Positions 43,418 through 52,315 of a stretch of 64,000 nt of DNA are shown in pieces (within the stretch, counting starts at the first letter, position 1; every line of letters begins with the position of its first letter). Below the pieces are notes generated by a model. The model saw only the letters and a list, made by a program, of their open reading frames with translations. It was not told the DNA's origin and ran no database searches. Source of the stretch: an uncultured Cytophagales bacterium (lineage in GTDB: Bacteria; Bacteroidota; Bacteroidia; Cytophagales; Cyclobacteriaceae); the NCBI GenBank assembly GCA_913057175.1, contig CAJXNP010000007.1, positions 186,001 through 250,000 of the forward strand, in the 5' to 3' direction. The position numbers were made by a program, and so were the translations under genes.

Positions 43418-44377
43418 ATGAAATTTTTCGGGAAACTAACGTTGATTTTTTTATTGATTACTGCGTGGGGAACGAACTCTTTTGCCCAGCAAGATCCTGT
43501 GTTTACACAATACATGTTTAATAATGTATATAACAATCCGGGATACTCTGGGGTGGAAGGAGTTTCAAAGATGACAGTATTATATAGGTCCCAATGGTTA
43601 GGATATCAGGGCACGTTTGATGAAGGCGGAGCTCCACAGACTACCTTATTTACATTTACCGCACCCATACTCAGATTCAGAAGTGGGGTTGGTTTTTATG
43701 TGATGGATGACAGGTTGGGTCCGCAGAATAACTTGAATATTCAGGCAAGTTATGCCTACCATTTAGTAATCGGTCCGGCCAAGCTCAGTTTTGGTTTAAA
43801 AGCGGGTATCTATTCCCAGACTATTAATTTTAATGAATACAGACCAATCGATCCAAACGATCCCCTAATCGGTGATGGTAAAGAATCACAGTACAGACCG
43901 GACATGGGAGTTGGTGTATTTTACCAGGCAGAGAAGTATTTTGGGGGCGTCAGCCTTAACCATATCTTGAAATCTGAGTTTGATTTTGGGTCTGATTCAT
44001 TGAGAAACCCGTTAGTTAATCACCTGAATGTAACAGGTGGGTATAACTATCAACTAAATTACGATATAGTTCTTACACCCTCATTTTTCTTTATCACAGA
44101 TTTCAACTCATATACTTTTGATCTTTCTGTGATAGGTACATATAGGGAAAAATTTTGGGGAGGTTTGTCGTACAGAAATTCTGAAGCTGTATCGGCTCTT
44201 CTCGGGTATAGTTTTTTAAAAGACAATGCTTTAAGTATAGGATACTCGTTTGATTACGTTTTAATTGCCCAAAAGGCAAAGCAAGCAACATCGCATGAGA
44301 TCCAGCTAAGTTATAAGCTTCCCGTAGTAACAGGTGGCGGAAAGCCTATACAAAGAACGCCGCGATTTAGGCATTAA
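43418..44377 (+). CDS. PorP/SprF family T9SS membrane protein
   Basis: 319 residues with a signal peptide ending SFAQ. QDPVFTQYMFNNVYNNPGYSGVEG is the family's N-terminal hallmark (quoted in two pieces: QDPVFTQYMF, NNPGYSG). LYRSQWLGYQG and a barrel of 14 or so strands follow. PorP/SprF proteins anchor T9SS cargo such as SprB on the surface. Its place directly before gldK supports a T9SS role; whether it is the PorP orthologue or one of the SprF paralogues is open. Confidence 0.9.
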   Translation: MKFFGKLTLIFLLITAWGTNSFAQQDPVFTQYMFNNVYNNPGYSGVEGVSKMTVLYRSQWLGYQGTFDEGGAPQTTLFTFTAPILRFRSGVGFYVMDDRLGPQNNLNIQASYAYHLVIGPAKLSFGLKAGIYSQTINFNEYRPIDPNDPLIGDGKESQYRPDMGVGVFYQAEKYFGGVSLNHILKSEFDFGSDSLRNPLVNHLNVTGGYNYQLNYDIVLTPSFFFITDFNSYTFDLSVIGTYREKFWGGLSYRNSEAVSALLGYSFLKDNALSIGYSFDYVLIAQKAKQATSHEIQLSYKLPVVTGGGKPIQRTPRFRH

Positions 44378-44515
44378 GTCGCTGCAAATTATAGTGAAAT
44401 AGTTGATGAAAAGTTACATTAGTAATTGTATTCATCCAATATGAAATATTAATTATTACATATTTATACTATATTCACGCTTTCTTAGTTTTAACCTTAA
44501 AGCTTGGAGATTTAA

Positions 44516-44537
44516 ATATTAAATGAAATTTTAATAT
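44516..44537. promoter_or_regulatory. inverted repeat upstream of gldK
   Basis: ATATTAAAT (44516-44524) and ATTTTAATAT (44528-44537) form arms with one bulge; the adjoining TATCTTTC at 44535-44542 is one mismatch from a -7 box. It may be part of the gld operon promoter. Confidence 0.35.
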
Positions 44538-44557
44538 CTTTCTTTAATCAAGGTGTT

Positions 44558-45595
44558 ATGAATAAAATAGGTGTTATTAGCAGAACAACTTCGCTCTTTT
44601 TAATCTTGGCCGTCACCATGCAATCGTGTGGACTTTTTGGAGGAGGAGGCCGCGGAGACAACGGAGAGTTAGTTGGAGTGCCGGGAAGAGAATGGACTGG
44701 TATGGTTATTCCATATGGTATGGTTCCGGTTCCGGCAGGGACGTTTCACATGGGACAAGCCGATGAGGATATCGCTCATTCCCAAATTAACTTCAACAAA
44801 CAGATCACCATTGGAGCATTTTACATGGATGACTCCGAAATCACAAACAACGAGTACCGACAATTCATGGATAACATCATGGCGGATTCACTCCAGGTTT
44901 TGGGGGAAGACTTCGTGATGGACGAATTGTATCCGGATACGACAGTTTGGGTGAAGGATTTTGCCCACCATATGGGTGATCCTTTGATGGTATATTATTA
45001 TGTGCATCCTGCATTTGATGATTACCCTGTAGTTGGAGTAGATTGGGAAGCAGCAAAATTCTTTAGCGCTTGGAGAACAAATTACCTGAATGATTTCAGG
45101 GCTAGTGTTGGCGAATGGGCAATGCCCAACTTTAGGTTACCTTCCGAGGCAGAGTGGGAGTACGCTGCGAGAGGTGGAAGGGATATGGCAAAGTATCCCT
45201 GGGGTAGTCCTTATATAAGGAACTCTAAAGGATGTATGCTCGCCAATTTCAAACCTGGTCGAGGTAATTACTACGATGATGGATATGCATATACTTCTCC
45301 TGCGTATTCATTCTTTTCAAATGATTTCGGATTGTACGATATGTCAGGGAATGTCTCTGAATGGTGCGAAGATGCATATTACCCTGCATCAGTTCCATTG
45401 GTATGGGATATGAACCCAACATATTATGATGAAGAGATTACCGATAAGGTGATCAGAGGGGGTTCCTGGAAGGACATTGCGTACTTCCTTGAAACGGGAA
45501 CACGATCATTTGAAAACAAAGATACAACAAGAGCTTTCATAGGCTTCAGATGTGCAATGACATATTTGGGTCGATCTACAGGAAGCGAATTTTAA
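44558..45595 (+). CDS. gldK: gliding motility lipoprotein GldK
   Basis: 345 residues. Lipoprotein signal ending MQSC. The mature part has the formylglycine-generating-enzyme/SUMF1 fold: VPVPAGTFHMGQADED, FYMDDSEITNNEYRQF, FRLPSEAEWEYAARGG, DMSGNVSEWCED and VIRGGSWKD. In GldK this fold is structural: together with GldN it forms the periplasmic ring of the T9SS/gliding motor at the outer membrane. It opens the gldKLMN operon; a promoter probably lies in the 180-bp gap before it. It should not be read as the enzyme activating the sulfatase at 4.9 kb. Confidence 0.95.
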   Translation: MNKIGVISRTTSLFLILAVTMQSCGLFGGGGRGDNGELVGVPGREWTGMVIPYGMVPVPAGTFHMGQADEDIAHSQINFNKQITIGAFYMDDSEITNNEYRQFMDNIMADSLQVLGEDFVMDELYPDTTVWVKDFAHHMGDPLMVYYYVHPAFDDYPVVGVDWEAAKFFSAWRTNYLNDFRASVGEWAMPNFRLPSEAEWEYAARGGRDMAKYPWGSPYIRNSKGCMLANFKPGRGNYYDDGYAYTSPAYSFFSNDFGLYDMSGNVSEWCEDAYYPASVPLVWDMNPTYYDEEITDKVIRGGSWKDIAYFLETGTRSFENKDTTRAFIGFRCAMTYLGRSTGSEF

Positions 45596-45632
45596 TTAAA
45601 GTAAAAAATAAAACTATAAAATATTTAAAGCA

Positions 45633-46472
45633 ATGAGCAAAAAGAAAGGCGGTTTTGTCGAATTATTGTATGGAGTTATCATGCCAAAAGTATATGGTAT
45701 AGGAGCTGCAATAGTTATCATTGGGGCGATGTTTAAATTACTTCATTTACCAGGTGCTGGAGCTATGTTGGGTGTTGGGTTGTCAACTGAAGCAATTATA
45801 TTTTTCTTAAGTGCTTTTGAACCAAGAGGAAGGGAGTTTGACTGGACAAAAGTTTATCCTGAATTAGCTGATGATTACGAAGGTCCATTGGCACAAAGAA
45901 AATCTTTGAAGCCTGGAGGAGAATCAGTTAGCAAGAAATTAGATACATTATTGGAAAGCAATAAAATTGGTCCTGAATTGGTTGACAGTTTAGGTCGTGG
46001 AATGAGAAGCCTTGCAGATACAACTAACAAACTGGGTCAGTTGGGTGATGCTGCTTCTTCAACTAATGAATATTCACAATCAGTAAAAGCTGCTTCTGAA
46101 AACATCAGAAAGATGAACAGTTCATATGCTGATACCGTGACTTCGATGGTTGAGATGGCGAAGGTTTCTAAAAATGCTACAGCTGAAATGGCGAACGCGC
46201 AGAATGATACCAGGGAGTATCACACTCAGGTTCAGAGCGTTACCAAAAATCTTGGAGCATTGAATGCTGTTTATGAGATGGAGCTTCAGGATGCTAACAA
46301 GCACATCAAAGCAATGAACAAGTTTTACACTAACTTGACTCAATCCATGGATAACATGGCTCAGGCTTCCACAGACGCTGAACAGTTTAAGGCTGAAATC
46401 AACAAGTTAACATCTAACTTGTCCAGACTTAACTCCATCTACGGTGGAATGATCAACGCAATGAAAGCATAA
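45633..46472 (+). CDS. gldL: gliding motility/T9SS motor protein GldL
   Basis: 279 residues. Two N-terminal membrane helices (residues about 20-35 and 40-60, with VYGIGAAIVIIGAMFKLLHLPGAGAML split by FKLLH) carry the proton-channel Glu in LSTEAIIFFL, followed by a cytoplasmic domain with long helices rich in SYADTVTSMVEMA and AMNKFYTNLTQSM. With GldM it forms the 5:2 inner-membrane motor that uses the proton gradient. Confidence 0.96.
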   Translation: MSKKKGGFVELLYGVIMPKVYGIGAAIVIIGAMFKLLHLPGAGAMLGVGLSTEAIIFFLSAFEPRGREFDWTKVYPELADDYEGPLAQRKSLKPGGESVSKKLDTLLESNKIGPELVDSLGRGMRSLADTTNKLGQLGDAASSTNEYSQSVKAASENIRKMNSSYADTVTSMVEMAKVSKNATAEMANAQNDTREYHTQVQSVTKNLGALNAVYEMELQDANKHIKAMNKFYTNLTQSMDNMAQASTDAEQFKAEINKLTSNLSRLNSIYGGMINAMKA

Positions 46473-46503
46473 TTAATTTAGAACCAAAAAAGAATAAAAG
46501 ATT

Positions 46504-48093
46504 ATGGCAGGAGGTAAAGAAACTCCCAGGCAGAAGATGATAGGGCTAATGTACCTGGTATTGACCGCCATGCTTGCTCTTAATGTTGACTCTGCTGTAC
46601 TTGATAGATTTATTCAAATTAATCAGGCGCTAGAACAGCAAAATATTAAGTTCCGATCGGAAAATGAAAAGACTATCGGAGCTATAAAAGAAAAAGTCAG
46701 TGAAAGAGGTGACAAGCCTGAGGAGGTTAAAGTTTTAAATACAGCCCAAGAGGTTAGAAGTCAAACTGCCTCGATAATGAGTTATATTGAGAACCTGAAG
46801 CAAAAACTAATTACCGAAACAGGTGGTTTTTCTGATTCCATTGCAAAAACAATGGAAGGTGCTCAGGATATGGATCATATTGCTACTATGATGATTCAAC
46901 AGAAAAAAGGGGATACCCTAAAAAATCTGCTGAATAATTATGCGGCATACTTATCTGAACTTACAAACGATACGGCAAAATTCAAGCCTATTGCGCTAGA
47001 CGGTCGGGATGATCCTTACTATAGTTTGGTTAGAAATCAAAGAGACAAGAATTTCAGTCAGCTTTATTTTGAAAGCACACCGGCTGCCGGTGGTCTGGCA
47101 TCTTTCAGTCAGCTGCAAAGTAAAGTGATGGACTATGAGACCGAAGCTTTGGAATATCTGGCAGGACAAGTTGGTGCAACTGATGTTAGTTTTGATAACA
47201 TTGTTCCATTAGTTGTTCCGGAGTCTAAATTTGTTGCCGCTGGGGCAAGATTTAAAGCTGAAATGTACGCTGCTGCATCAGCATCTAACGTTACTCCATC
47301 TATGACATGGGGTGGCAATTCCATTCCGGTTAATGAAAAGGGAGTAGGTACGGTAGAGTTTAAGGCTTCAGCAGCGGGCGCTAAATATGATAAAGATGGA
47401 AGAATTGCACGATCAGTTCAAACCAAGATCAATATCAATGGACAGGAATATCAACAGAATTATGAATATTTTGTAATTAAGCCAACGGTTCAGATTCAGT
47501 CTGCAGCAATTCAACAATTATATCTAAACTGCGGTAACGAATTATTTGTGAATGTCCCTGCATTGGGCGAGGCCTACAACCCTACATTCCGTGGTCAAGG
47601 TGGGCAGGCTATCAAGGGTAACGAAAGGAACAAAGTAATGTGCGTACCTACCGGACAGAAATTCACTTTAAGTGTTATCAATGATGGCTCACTGATCGAC
47701 GATGTTGAGTTCAATGTTCGAAGAATACCTAAACCAGATATCGTGTTGAAAGGAGATGGCTCAGATGTGAACGAAAAACAGGGTGTTTCTACACCACCAA
47801 GAGAGTTGACATTAATTGCAGTTCCTGACGAAGATTTCAGAAGTGCACTTCCAAAAGATGCGCGGTACAGGGTATCTGAGTGGGAAGTCATTTGGGCAAG
47901 AGGTTCAAGAGCGATGGATCGTCAGACAGTTTCTGGCACTTCATTTAGATTGCCTGCCGGATGGAGACAAATGAGGTCTGGTGATAGAATTGTAATCGAA
48001 GTAAAGGGTGTTCAAAGGAAAAACTTCCAGGAAAAGACCGAAAATGTTGTCATTGGTGTTGGACAAAGAATTAAGCAAATACCAATTAGTTAA
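46504..48093 (+). CDS. gldM: gliding motility/T9SS motor protein GldM
   Basis: 529 residues. MAGGKETPRQKMIGLMYLVL, with one N-terminal membrane helix (LMYLVLTAMLALNV), is the family start. A large periplasmic part with four beta domains follows (VVPESKFVAAGARFKAEMY and NCGNELFVNVPALGEAYNPTF in pieces). It couples GldL rotation to the GldK/GldN ring. The gap to gldL is 31 bp and that to gldN 25 bp. Confidence 0.96.
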   Translation: MAGGKETPRQKMIGLMYLVLTAMLALNVDSAVLDRFIQINQALEQQNIKFRSENEKTIGAIKEKVSERGDKPEEVKVLNTAQEVRSQTASIMSYIENLKQKLITETGGFSDSIAKTMEGAQDMDHIATMMIQQKKGDTLKNLLNNYAAYLSELTNDTAKFKPIALDGRDDPYYSLVRNQRDKNFSQLYFESTPAAGGLASFSQLQSKVMDYETEALEYLAGQVGATDVSFDNIVPLVVPESKFVAAGARFKAEMYAAASASNVTPSMTWGGNSIPVNEKGVGTVEFKASAAGAKYDKDGRIARSVQTKININGQEYQQNYEYFVIKPTVQIQSAAIQQLYLNCGNELFVNVPALGEAYNPTFRGQGGQAIKGNERNKVMCVPTGQKFTLSVINDGSLIDDVEFNVRRIPKPDIVLKGDGSDVNEKQGVSTPPRELTLIAVPDEDFRSALPKDARYRVSEWEVIWARGSRAMDRQTVSGTSFRLPAGWRQMRSGDRIVIEVKGVQRKNFQEKTENVVIGVGQRIKQIPIS

Positions 48094-48118
48094 AAAACAA
48101 ATTTAAACAGGTTGTGTT

Positions 48119-48970
48119 ATGAGAAATTCGTTTTTAAGTATGGTTTTCCTTCTGATAGCATTTGGCATAACAGGTGCCTTTGCTCAGGAGCAACCAGTAA
48201 GTCAAAATGAACATTCTGTCTATCCAATCCCATTTGCAAACCAGATGTACAAACGTACAGTTTGGAGAAGAATGGATTTAAAAGAAAAGCAGAATGCTGC
48301 ATTTTTTTCGACCAGTAATGAAATAACAAGAATCCTTATAGATGCTGTAAAAGATGGTATTCTTCCTGTTTACGAAGATGATTCGTTGAACAAAAGAATG
48401 TCCAAGGAAAAATTCCTGGAAAACCTTCAATTACCAGAAGATGATGCGGATGATGGATTTGGTTCATCCGATGGATTCGGTGATAGCGGTTGGGATGATT
48501 CCGGCTGGGGAGATACAGGAGGAGGTAGTGCCTCTCCTGAACCAACTGGTCCGCAATATTACGATGCATCGGAATTGACCATAATGAATGTTCAGGAAGA
48601 CATGATTTTCGATAAAGTAAGGTCTCGACTTTACTATGATATTATTTCGCTCGAGATAGTGATTCCTGCAGAGGCAGTTGCGACCGGGATCGAACAATCA
48701 GTGGGTGTTTTTGCCTACAAAGATTGTGAAAGGCTTTTCAGAACCATGCCTGATCGTGCAATTTGGTATAACAGGCAGAACACCGCTCAGCATAGAAACC
48801 TGTCGGATGCTTTTCTGTTAAGATTATTCCACGCAAGGATTTACAAAGTTTCTAATCCAAGGAACGATCAGATCGCCGACACTTATCTGGATCCAAAGGC
48901 TGCTTTGCTTAAGTCTCAGCAGATTGAGCACCAGTTAATTGAATATGAGCATAATCTATGGGAATATTAG
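48119..48970 (+). CDS. gldN: gliding motility/T9SS protein GldN
   Basis: 283 residues with a signal peptide ending GAFAQ. VWRRMDLKEKQNAAFFS, DGILPVYEDDSLNKRMS and RTMPDRAIWYNRQNTAQHRN (trimmed) are family features. Residues about 103-140 form a G/D/S/W-rich stretch (GSSDGFGDSGWDDSGWG), apparently an extra disordered loop. GldN sits with GldK in the periplasmic ring. A terminator follows directly, ending the operon. Confidence 0.95.
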   Translation: MRNSFLSMVFLLIAFGITGAFAQEQPVSQNEHSVYPIPFANQMYKRTVWRRMDLKEKQNAAFFSTSNEITRILIDAVKDGILPVYEDDSLNKRMSKEKFLENLQLPEDDADDGFGSSDGFGDSGWDDSGWGDTGGGSASPEPTGPQYYDASELTIMNVQEDMIFDKVRSRLYYDIISLEIVIPAEAVATGIEQSVGVFAYKDCERLFRTMPDRAIWYNRQNTAQHRNLSDAFLLRLFHARIYKVSNPRNDQIADTYLDPKAALLKSQQIEHQLIEYEHNLWEY

Positions 48971-48995
48971 AAATTGAATTTTTAATATATGAATA

Positions 48996-49023
48996 AAAGG
49001 CTAGCTATTGTTAGCCTTTTTTT
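48996..49023 (+). terminator. intrinsic terminator after gldN
   Basis: AAAAGGCTA (48996-49004) pairs with TAGCCTTTT across an 8-nt loop, then more T. Confidence 0.88.
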
Positions 49024-49120
49024 GTGCAATTAGTTATTGCATTTAGACATCATTAAATGGGATAAAATTAAGAACTTTGGGCAAAGACATTTATCAAATT
49101 TAAATTCTTATATATTTGTA

Positions 49121-49128
49121 AACCTCAA
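49121..49128 (+). promoter_or_regulatory. -7 box before the TerB-like gene
   Basis: TATATTTG, perfect TAnnTTTG, ends 10 bp before the ATG at 49139, so the mRNA leader would be only a few bases. No -33 element at the right spacing. Confidence 0.4.
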
Positions 49129-49138
49129 GAAAGAATTG

Positions 49139-49504
49139 ATGACAAGCGAAGAGAAAAAGGCGTTTCTTTTGTTGAAATCAGTGATATTTCACTATCATGG
49201 GCTTGATGAAGATGAGCAAAAAATACTGGAAGAAACGGCAAATAAATACAATGCGGGGGAGGAGTTAAAATGGGCCAACGAATTTATTGCGACCGATTAT
49301 ATATCTGCGTTTGAACGCGCAAGAGAATACCTCAACAAGATAATCGGAAGACTGGAAAAGGAAAAACGATTAGCCTATCTCGACCTTGTCTGGAAAGCCA
49401 ACAACAAAAAGGGATACATTACTGAAATGGAAGCAACCGCGATGTTAAAACTGGCAAAAGACTGGGAAGTCGAAGATGAATTGATTGAGTTGGTCAAAAA
49501 GTAG
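49139..49504 (+). CDS. small helical protein, TerB-like
   Basis: 121 residues from the ATG at 49139 (MTSEEKKAFLLLKSVIF); the frame is open 34 codons upstream but those codons contain the -7 box. All-helical and acidic, with YHGLDEDEQKILEETANKY and EMEATAMLKLAKDWEVEDELI. The spacing recalls the TerB/DjlA helical fold but no metal-binding set is clear. The function is unknown. It converges with the LytTR gene 2 bp away. Confidence 0.65.
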   Translation: MTSEEKKAFLLLKSVIFHYHGLDEDEQKILEETANKYNAGEELKWANEFIATDYISAFERAREYLNKIIGRLEKEKRLAYLDLVWKANNKKGYITEMEATAMLKLAKDWEVEDELIELVKK

Positions 49505-49506
49505 TC

Positions 49507-50220
49507 TTACAAACTCATTCTCTCCTTAAACTTTGATGCTTGTCGCCTGCTCACTTCGATTTTATCCCCACCTTTTAAGCGTACCAATAAACCACCATTA
49601 AACCAGGATTCTATTCCTTCTACCCAGCTCAGATTGATGATGTGTTTTCTACTGGCGCGGAAAAATGATCTTTCATCCAATTTCTTGTCCAATGCATTTA
49701 GTGATTTGTGAATCATAGGACGATTATTGTCAAAGTAAACTTTGATATAATTTCCGTCAGATTCAAATAACCTCACATCAGAAAGCTTAACAAACCAGCA
49801 TTTCTCTCCGTCCTTTACAAAAACTCTATCCTCCAGGCTTAATTTACTCTCTGAAAACCTGCCTTCTTCTTTTATTTCGGAGCTAACTTTAGTTATACAT
49901 TCTTTCAATCTTTCCTGGTGGATGGGTTTCAGCAAGTAATCCAATGCATTGTACTCAAAAGCTTTTAATGCATATTCATCATACGCAGTAGTAAAAATTA
50001 CTCGTGGAGACCGATCTAATGTTTCTAAAAGTTCAAAGCCTGTTTTTCCTGGCATTTGTATGTCCAGAAACATTACATCCGGTTTTTTCTGATCGATTAG
50101 TTCTACAGCTTCATCGGCATTTGCCGCTTCACCAATTATCTCTATGTTGTTGTATTCGCTCAATAAATTGATCAATTCCTTCCTGGCTAATCTTTCATCA
50201 TCAACAATTACTGCTTTCAT
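49507..50220 (-). CDS. LytTR-family response regulator
   Basis: 237 residues. Receiver domain with the acidic pair DDE at the start, phosphoacceptor Asp in DVMFLDIQMPGKTG, the Thr in ITTAYDEYAL (FTTAYD) and Lys in YLLKPI. The C-terminal LytTR DNA-binding domain has VFVKDGEKCWFVKLSDVRLFES (trimmed), KSLNALDKKLDERSFFRASR and HIINLSWVEGI. It is encoded 5 bp after its kinase at 50226, so the two form a pair. Target genes are not known. Confidence 0.94.
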   Translation of the reverse strand: MKAVIVDDERLARKELINLLSEYNNIEIIGEAANADEAVELIDQKKPDVMFLDIQMPGKTGFELLETLDRSPRVIFTTAYDEYALKAFEYNALDYLLKPIHQERLKECITKVSSEIKEEGRFSESKLSLEDRVFVKDGEKCWFVKLSDVRLFESDGNYIKVYFDNNRPMIHKSLNALDKKLDERSFFRASRKHIINLSWVEGIESWFNGGLLVRLKGGDKIEVSRRQASKFKERMSL

Positions 50221-50225
50221 TCTTT

Positions 50226-51254
50226 TTATATGATTTGTGGGATAATTACTTCAGTTAAAACGGTATTATTCTTATCATTTTGAATATTAAACGAAGCGTG
50301 GTCGCCATAAATTAAATTCAGTCTTTGAATGGTGTTGTCAATACCAAACCCTTTGCTTTTCTTATGCTTACCATTTATGTAGTGACCACTATTTTTTATA
50401 ATAATATGCAATTTTGAATCAATAACCTTTGTTTGAATACTAAGCTTGCCCCCTTCTTTTAAATGACTAATGCCATGTTTGATCCCGTTTTCAACTAATG
50501 TCTGGATCATTAATGGGGGCACTTTAAATTTATCAGAACCTACTTCAATTTCAAATTGGGTTTTTAGGCGTTCCTCCAGACGAATACTTTCCAGCTCAAG
50601 GTAATCCTTTACTGTTTCTAACTCATCATTAAAATCAGTCAGCTTATTTTTATTTAATATCAAGGAACTTCTTAAGATACTGGACAATTGAGTAATGGCC
50701 TTTTTGGATTTTATCGGATCTTCGTCAACTAATGCCCTGATGCTATTGAGAGCATTGAAAATAAAATGAGGGTTGAGTTGAGATTTAAGTTTATTGAGTT
50801 CTATCTCGTTGATCGCTGCTTCGTACTTGAGTGATTTATTATAGTTGTCAACATAGTGGTAAATTAAATATACCAATGTCCACAAGAAATAGAATACCAT
50901 TATAGCAAATACATTGGTAAGGATAAGAAGTGGCGAAAAATCATTGGCATAGTTTATTAAGTCAAAAGCAATAAGAGTGATAACATTGAAAATATAATTG
51001 GATATGCTCAACAAAAATGTTGCTAACAGGATACGTGGAAGCAATCCTTTTAATGATATTTTTAACCAGTTATTCTTTTTAATATATGAGCGAAACAGAT
51101 GGGTACTAAATAAAAACCAAATTGCCCACAAGATGATACTGGCAATGTTGAGTACAGCTAAATTATCCGCAAGAAAAAGGAAAAATATACTAATAGCTGC
51201 ATACGTTGACCAGCCAATTATTTGCAATACCCAGTAAAAACTTCGTTTAGTCAT
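50226..51254 (-). CDS. LytS/YehU-type sensor histidine kinase
   Basis: 342 residues with four N-terminal membrane helices and no large extracellular domain, then the His_kinase module: LKSQLNPHFIFNALNSIRAL, with the phosphoacceptor His in NPHF, followed by an HATPase domain with LVENGIKHGISHL (N box) and KGFGIDNTIQRL (G box). The partner is the LytTR regulator directly downstream. The signal probably acts through the membrane region. Confidence 0.93.
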   Translation of the reverse strand: MTKRSFYWVLQIIGWSTYAAISIFFLFLADNLAVLNIASIILWAIWFLFSTHLFRSYIKKNNWLKISLKGLLPRILLATFLLSISNYIFNVITLIAFDLINYANDFSPLLILTNVFAIMVFYFLWTLVYLIYHYVDNYNKSLKYEAAINEIELNKLKSQLNPHFIFNALNSIRALVDEDPIKSKKAITQLSSILRSSLILNKNKLTDFNDELETVKDYLELESIRLEERLKTQFEIEVGSDKFKVPPLMIQTLVENGIKHGISHLKEGGKLSIQTKVIDSKLHIIIKNSGHYINGKHKKSKGFGIDNTIQRLNLIYGDHASFNIQNDKNNTVLTEVIIPQII

Positions 51255-51503
51255 TTTCAGTCAAAAAATGAAAACTCACTCAATAATATTCTATGCTATA
51301 AGCTACGAGGAACAAAAATCAAATGAATGTTCCATCAGTATCAGTTGTACAAGATTTCCGCTTGAAAGAAACATTCATAAAAAATAATTCACAAATGAAT
51401 TATTACAAACGGAATGTTTCAATAATTCAATGGTGAAATTGAAAACATTCAAGTAACTGTAAATTAATCAACTATTATTGAGTAGTCTGTTTGTGAATGG
51501 TGA
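51255..51503. promoter_or_regulatory. regulatory region upstream of the two-component operon
   Basis: 249 bp without a gene. GAATGTT or its complement AACATTC occurs four times, at 51325-51331, 51370-51376, 51412-51418 and 51444-51450. A 9-bp inverted repeat AATAATTCA/TGAATTATT lies at 51383-51404. These are candidate binding sites, perhaps for the LytTR regulator itself. Confidence 0.4.
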
Positions 51504-52193
51504 TCAGATTTCGAACAGAAATCCACTTTGAATTAATTTATCATATTTTTCTTTGTCAAACTGATATAGAAAAGCGCCTTTTTTGGAACCTTCTTTTTCT
51601 TTTTCATCAAGTTTGACCAAAAGGTTCATCGACATGATCTTTTTCCTGAAATTGGCATTGTCAAATTTCACCTGGTTGATTACTTCATACAATTTCTGTA
51701 ATTGCGGAATGGTGAATTTTTCAGGCAGGAGTTCAAAACCCAAAGGATAAAACTTACTCTTATGTCTGATGATATCAAATGCATTTTCCACCATTGAATT
51801 ATGGTCAAAGATAAGCTCAGGGATTTCATTGATGTCAAACCACTCAGCTCCATGACTTTGGGTTTTATCCCGATCAGACTCGTCTATTTTAATGAGGGCA
51901 TAGTAGGCAGTTGAAATTACCCTGGCTGCAGGGTCCCTGTTCACCTCACTGTAAGTGTTAAACTGTTCAAGGTAAACATTATCAAGTCCGGTTAATTTTT
52001 CAAGTATTCTGCCGGCGGCTTCATCCAGATTTTCACTTTCTTTAAGAAAGCCACCCATTAGAGAATATTTGCCCTTCTGAGGTTCAAAATCCCTATGGAT
52101 TAGGAGTAGTTTTAACTTTTCCAGGTCGAAACCGAAGATGACACAATCAATGGCCTGCAAAAACCTGGGATGGGGCTGATAGAATCCAGACAT
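51504..52193 (-). CDS. NrtR-like regulator: degenerate Nudix domain plus winged helix
   Basis: 229 residues. The N-terminal Nudix fold starts FYQPHPRFLQAIDCVIFGFD; its Nudix box reads G-x5-E-x7 but continues RILEKLTGL instead of REUxEExGU, so the metal-binding glutamates are missing and hydrolysis is not expected. The C-terminal winged helix (EKFTIPQLQKLYEVINQVKF ... NFRKKIM) is that of NrtR-type repressors, which bind ADP-ribose or related ligands and in Bacteroides control sugar use. No regulated operon is adjacent; it stands alone before ffh. Confidence 0.88.
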   Translation of the reverse strand: MSGFYQPHPRFLQAIDCVIFGFDLEKLKLLLIHRDFEPQKGKYSLMGGFLKESENLDEAAGRILEKLTGLDNVYLEQFNTYSEVNRDPAARVISTAYYALIKIDESDRDKTQSHGAEWFDINEIPELIFDHNSMVENAFDIIRHKSKFYPLGFELLPEKFTIPQLQKLYEVINQVKFDNANFRKKIMSMNLLVKLDEKEKEGSKKGAFLYQFDKEKYDKLIQSGFLFEI

Positions 52194-52315
52194 ATTAAAA
52201 GTTGATTATACTTTTAATTTTTAAACATGCCAATGTTATCAAAATAAAAGCTGAAAAACAATTTAATAATTTAGAGATTACTAAAAATGAGGGCATTTCA
52301 TTGGAAGAATTAAAA

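Noticed and set aside
44558-45595. GldK as the formylglycine-generating enzyme for the sulfatase at 4904
   Set aside because: The fold is shared, but lipoprotein signal, operon with gldLMN and family motifs show a structural T9SS role; Cys-type sulfatases need a separate maturase not seen here.
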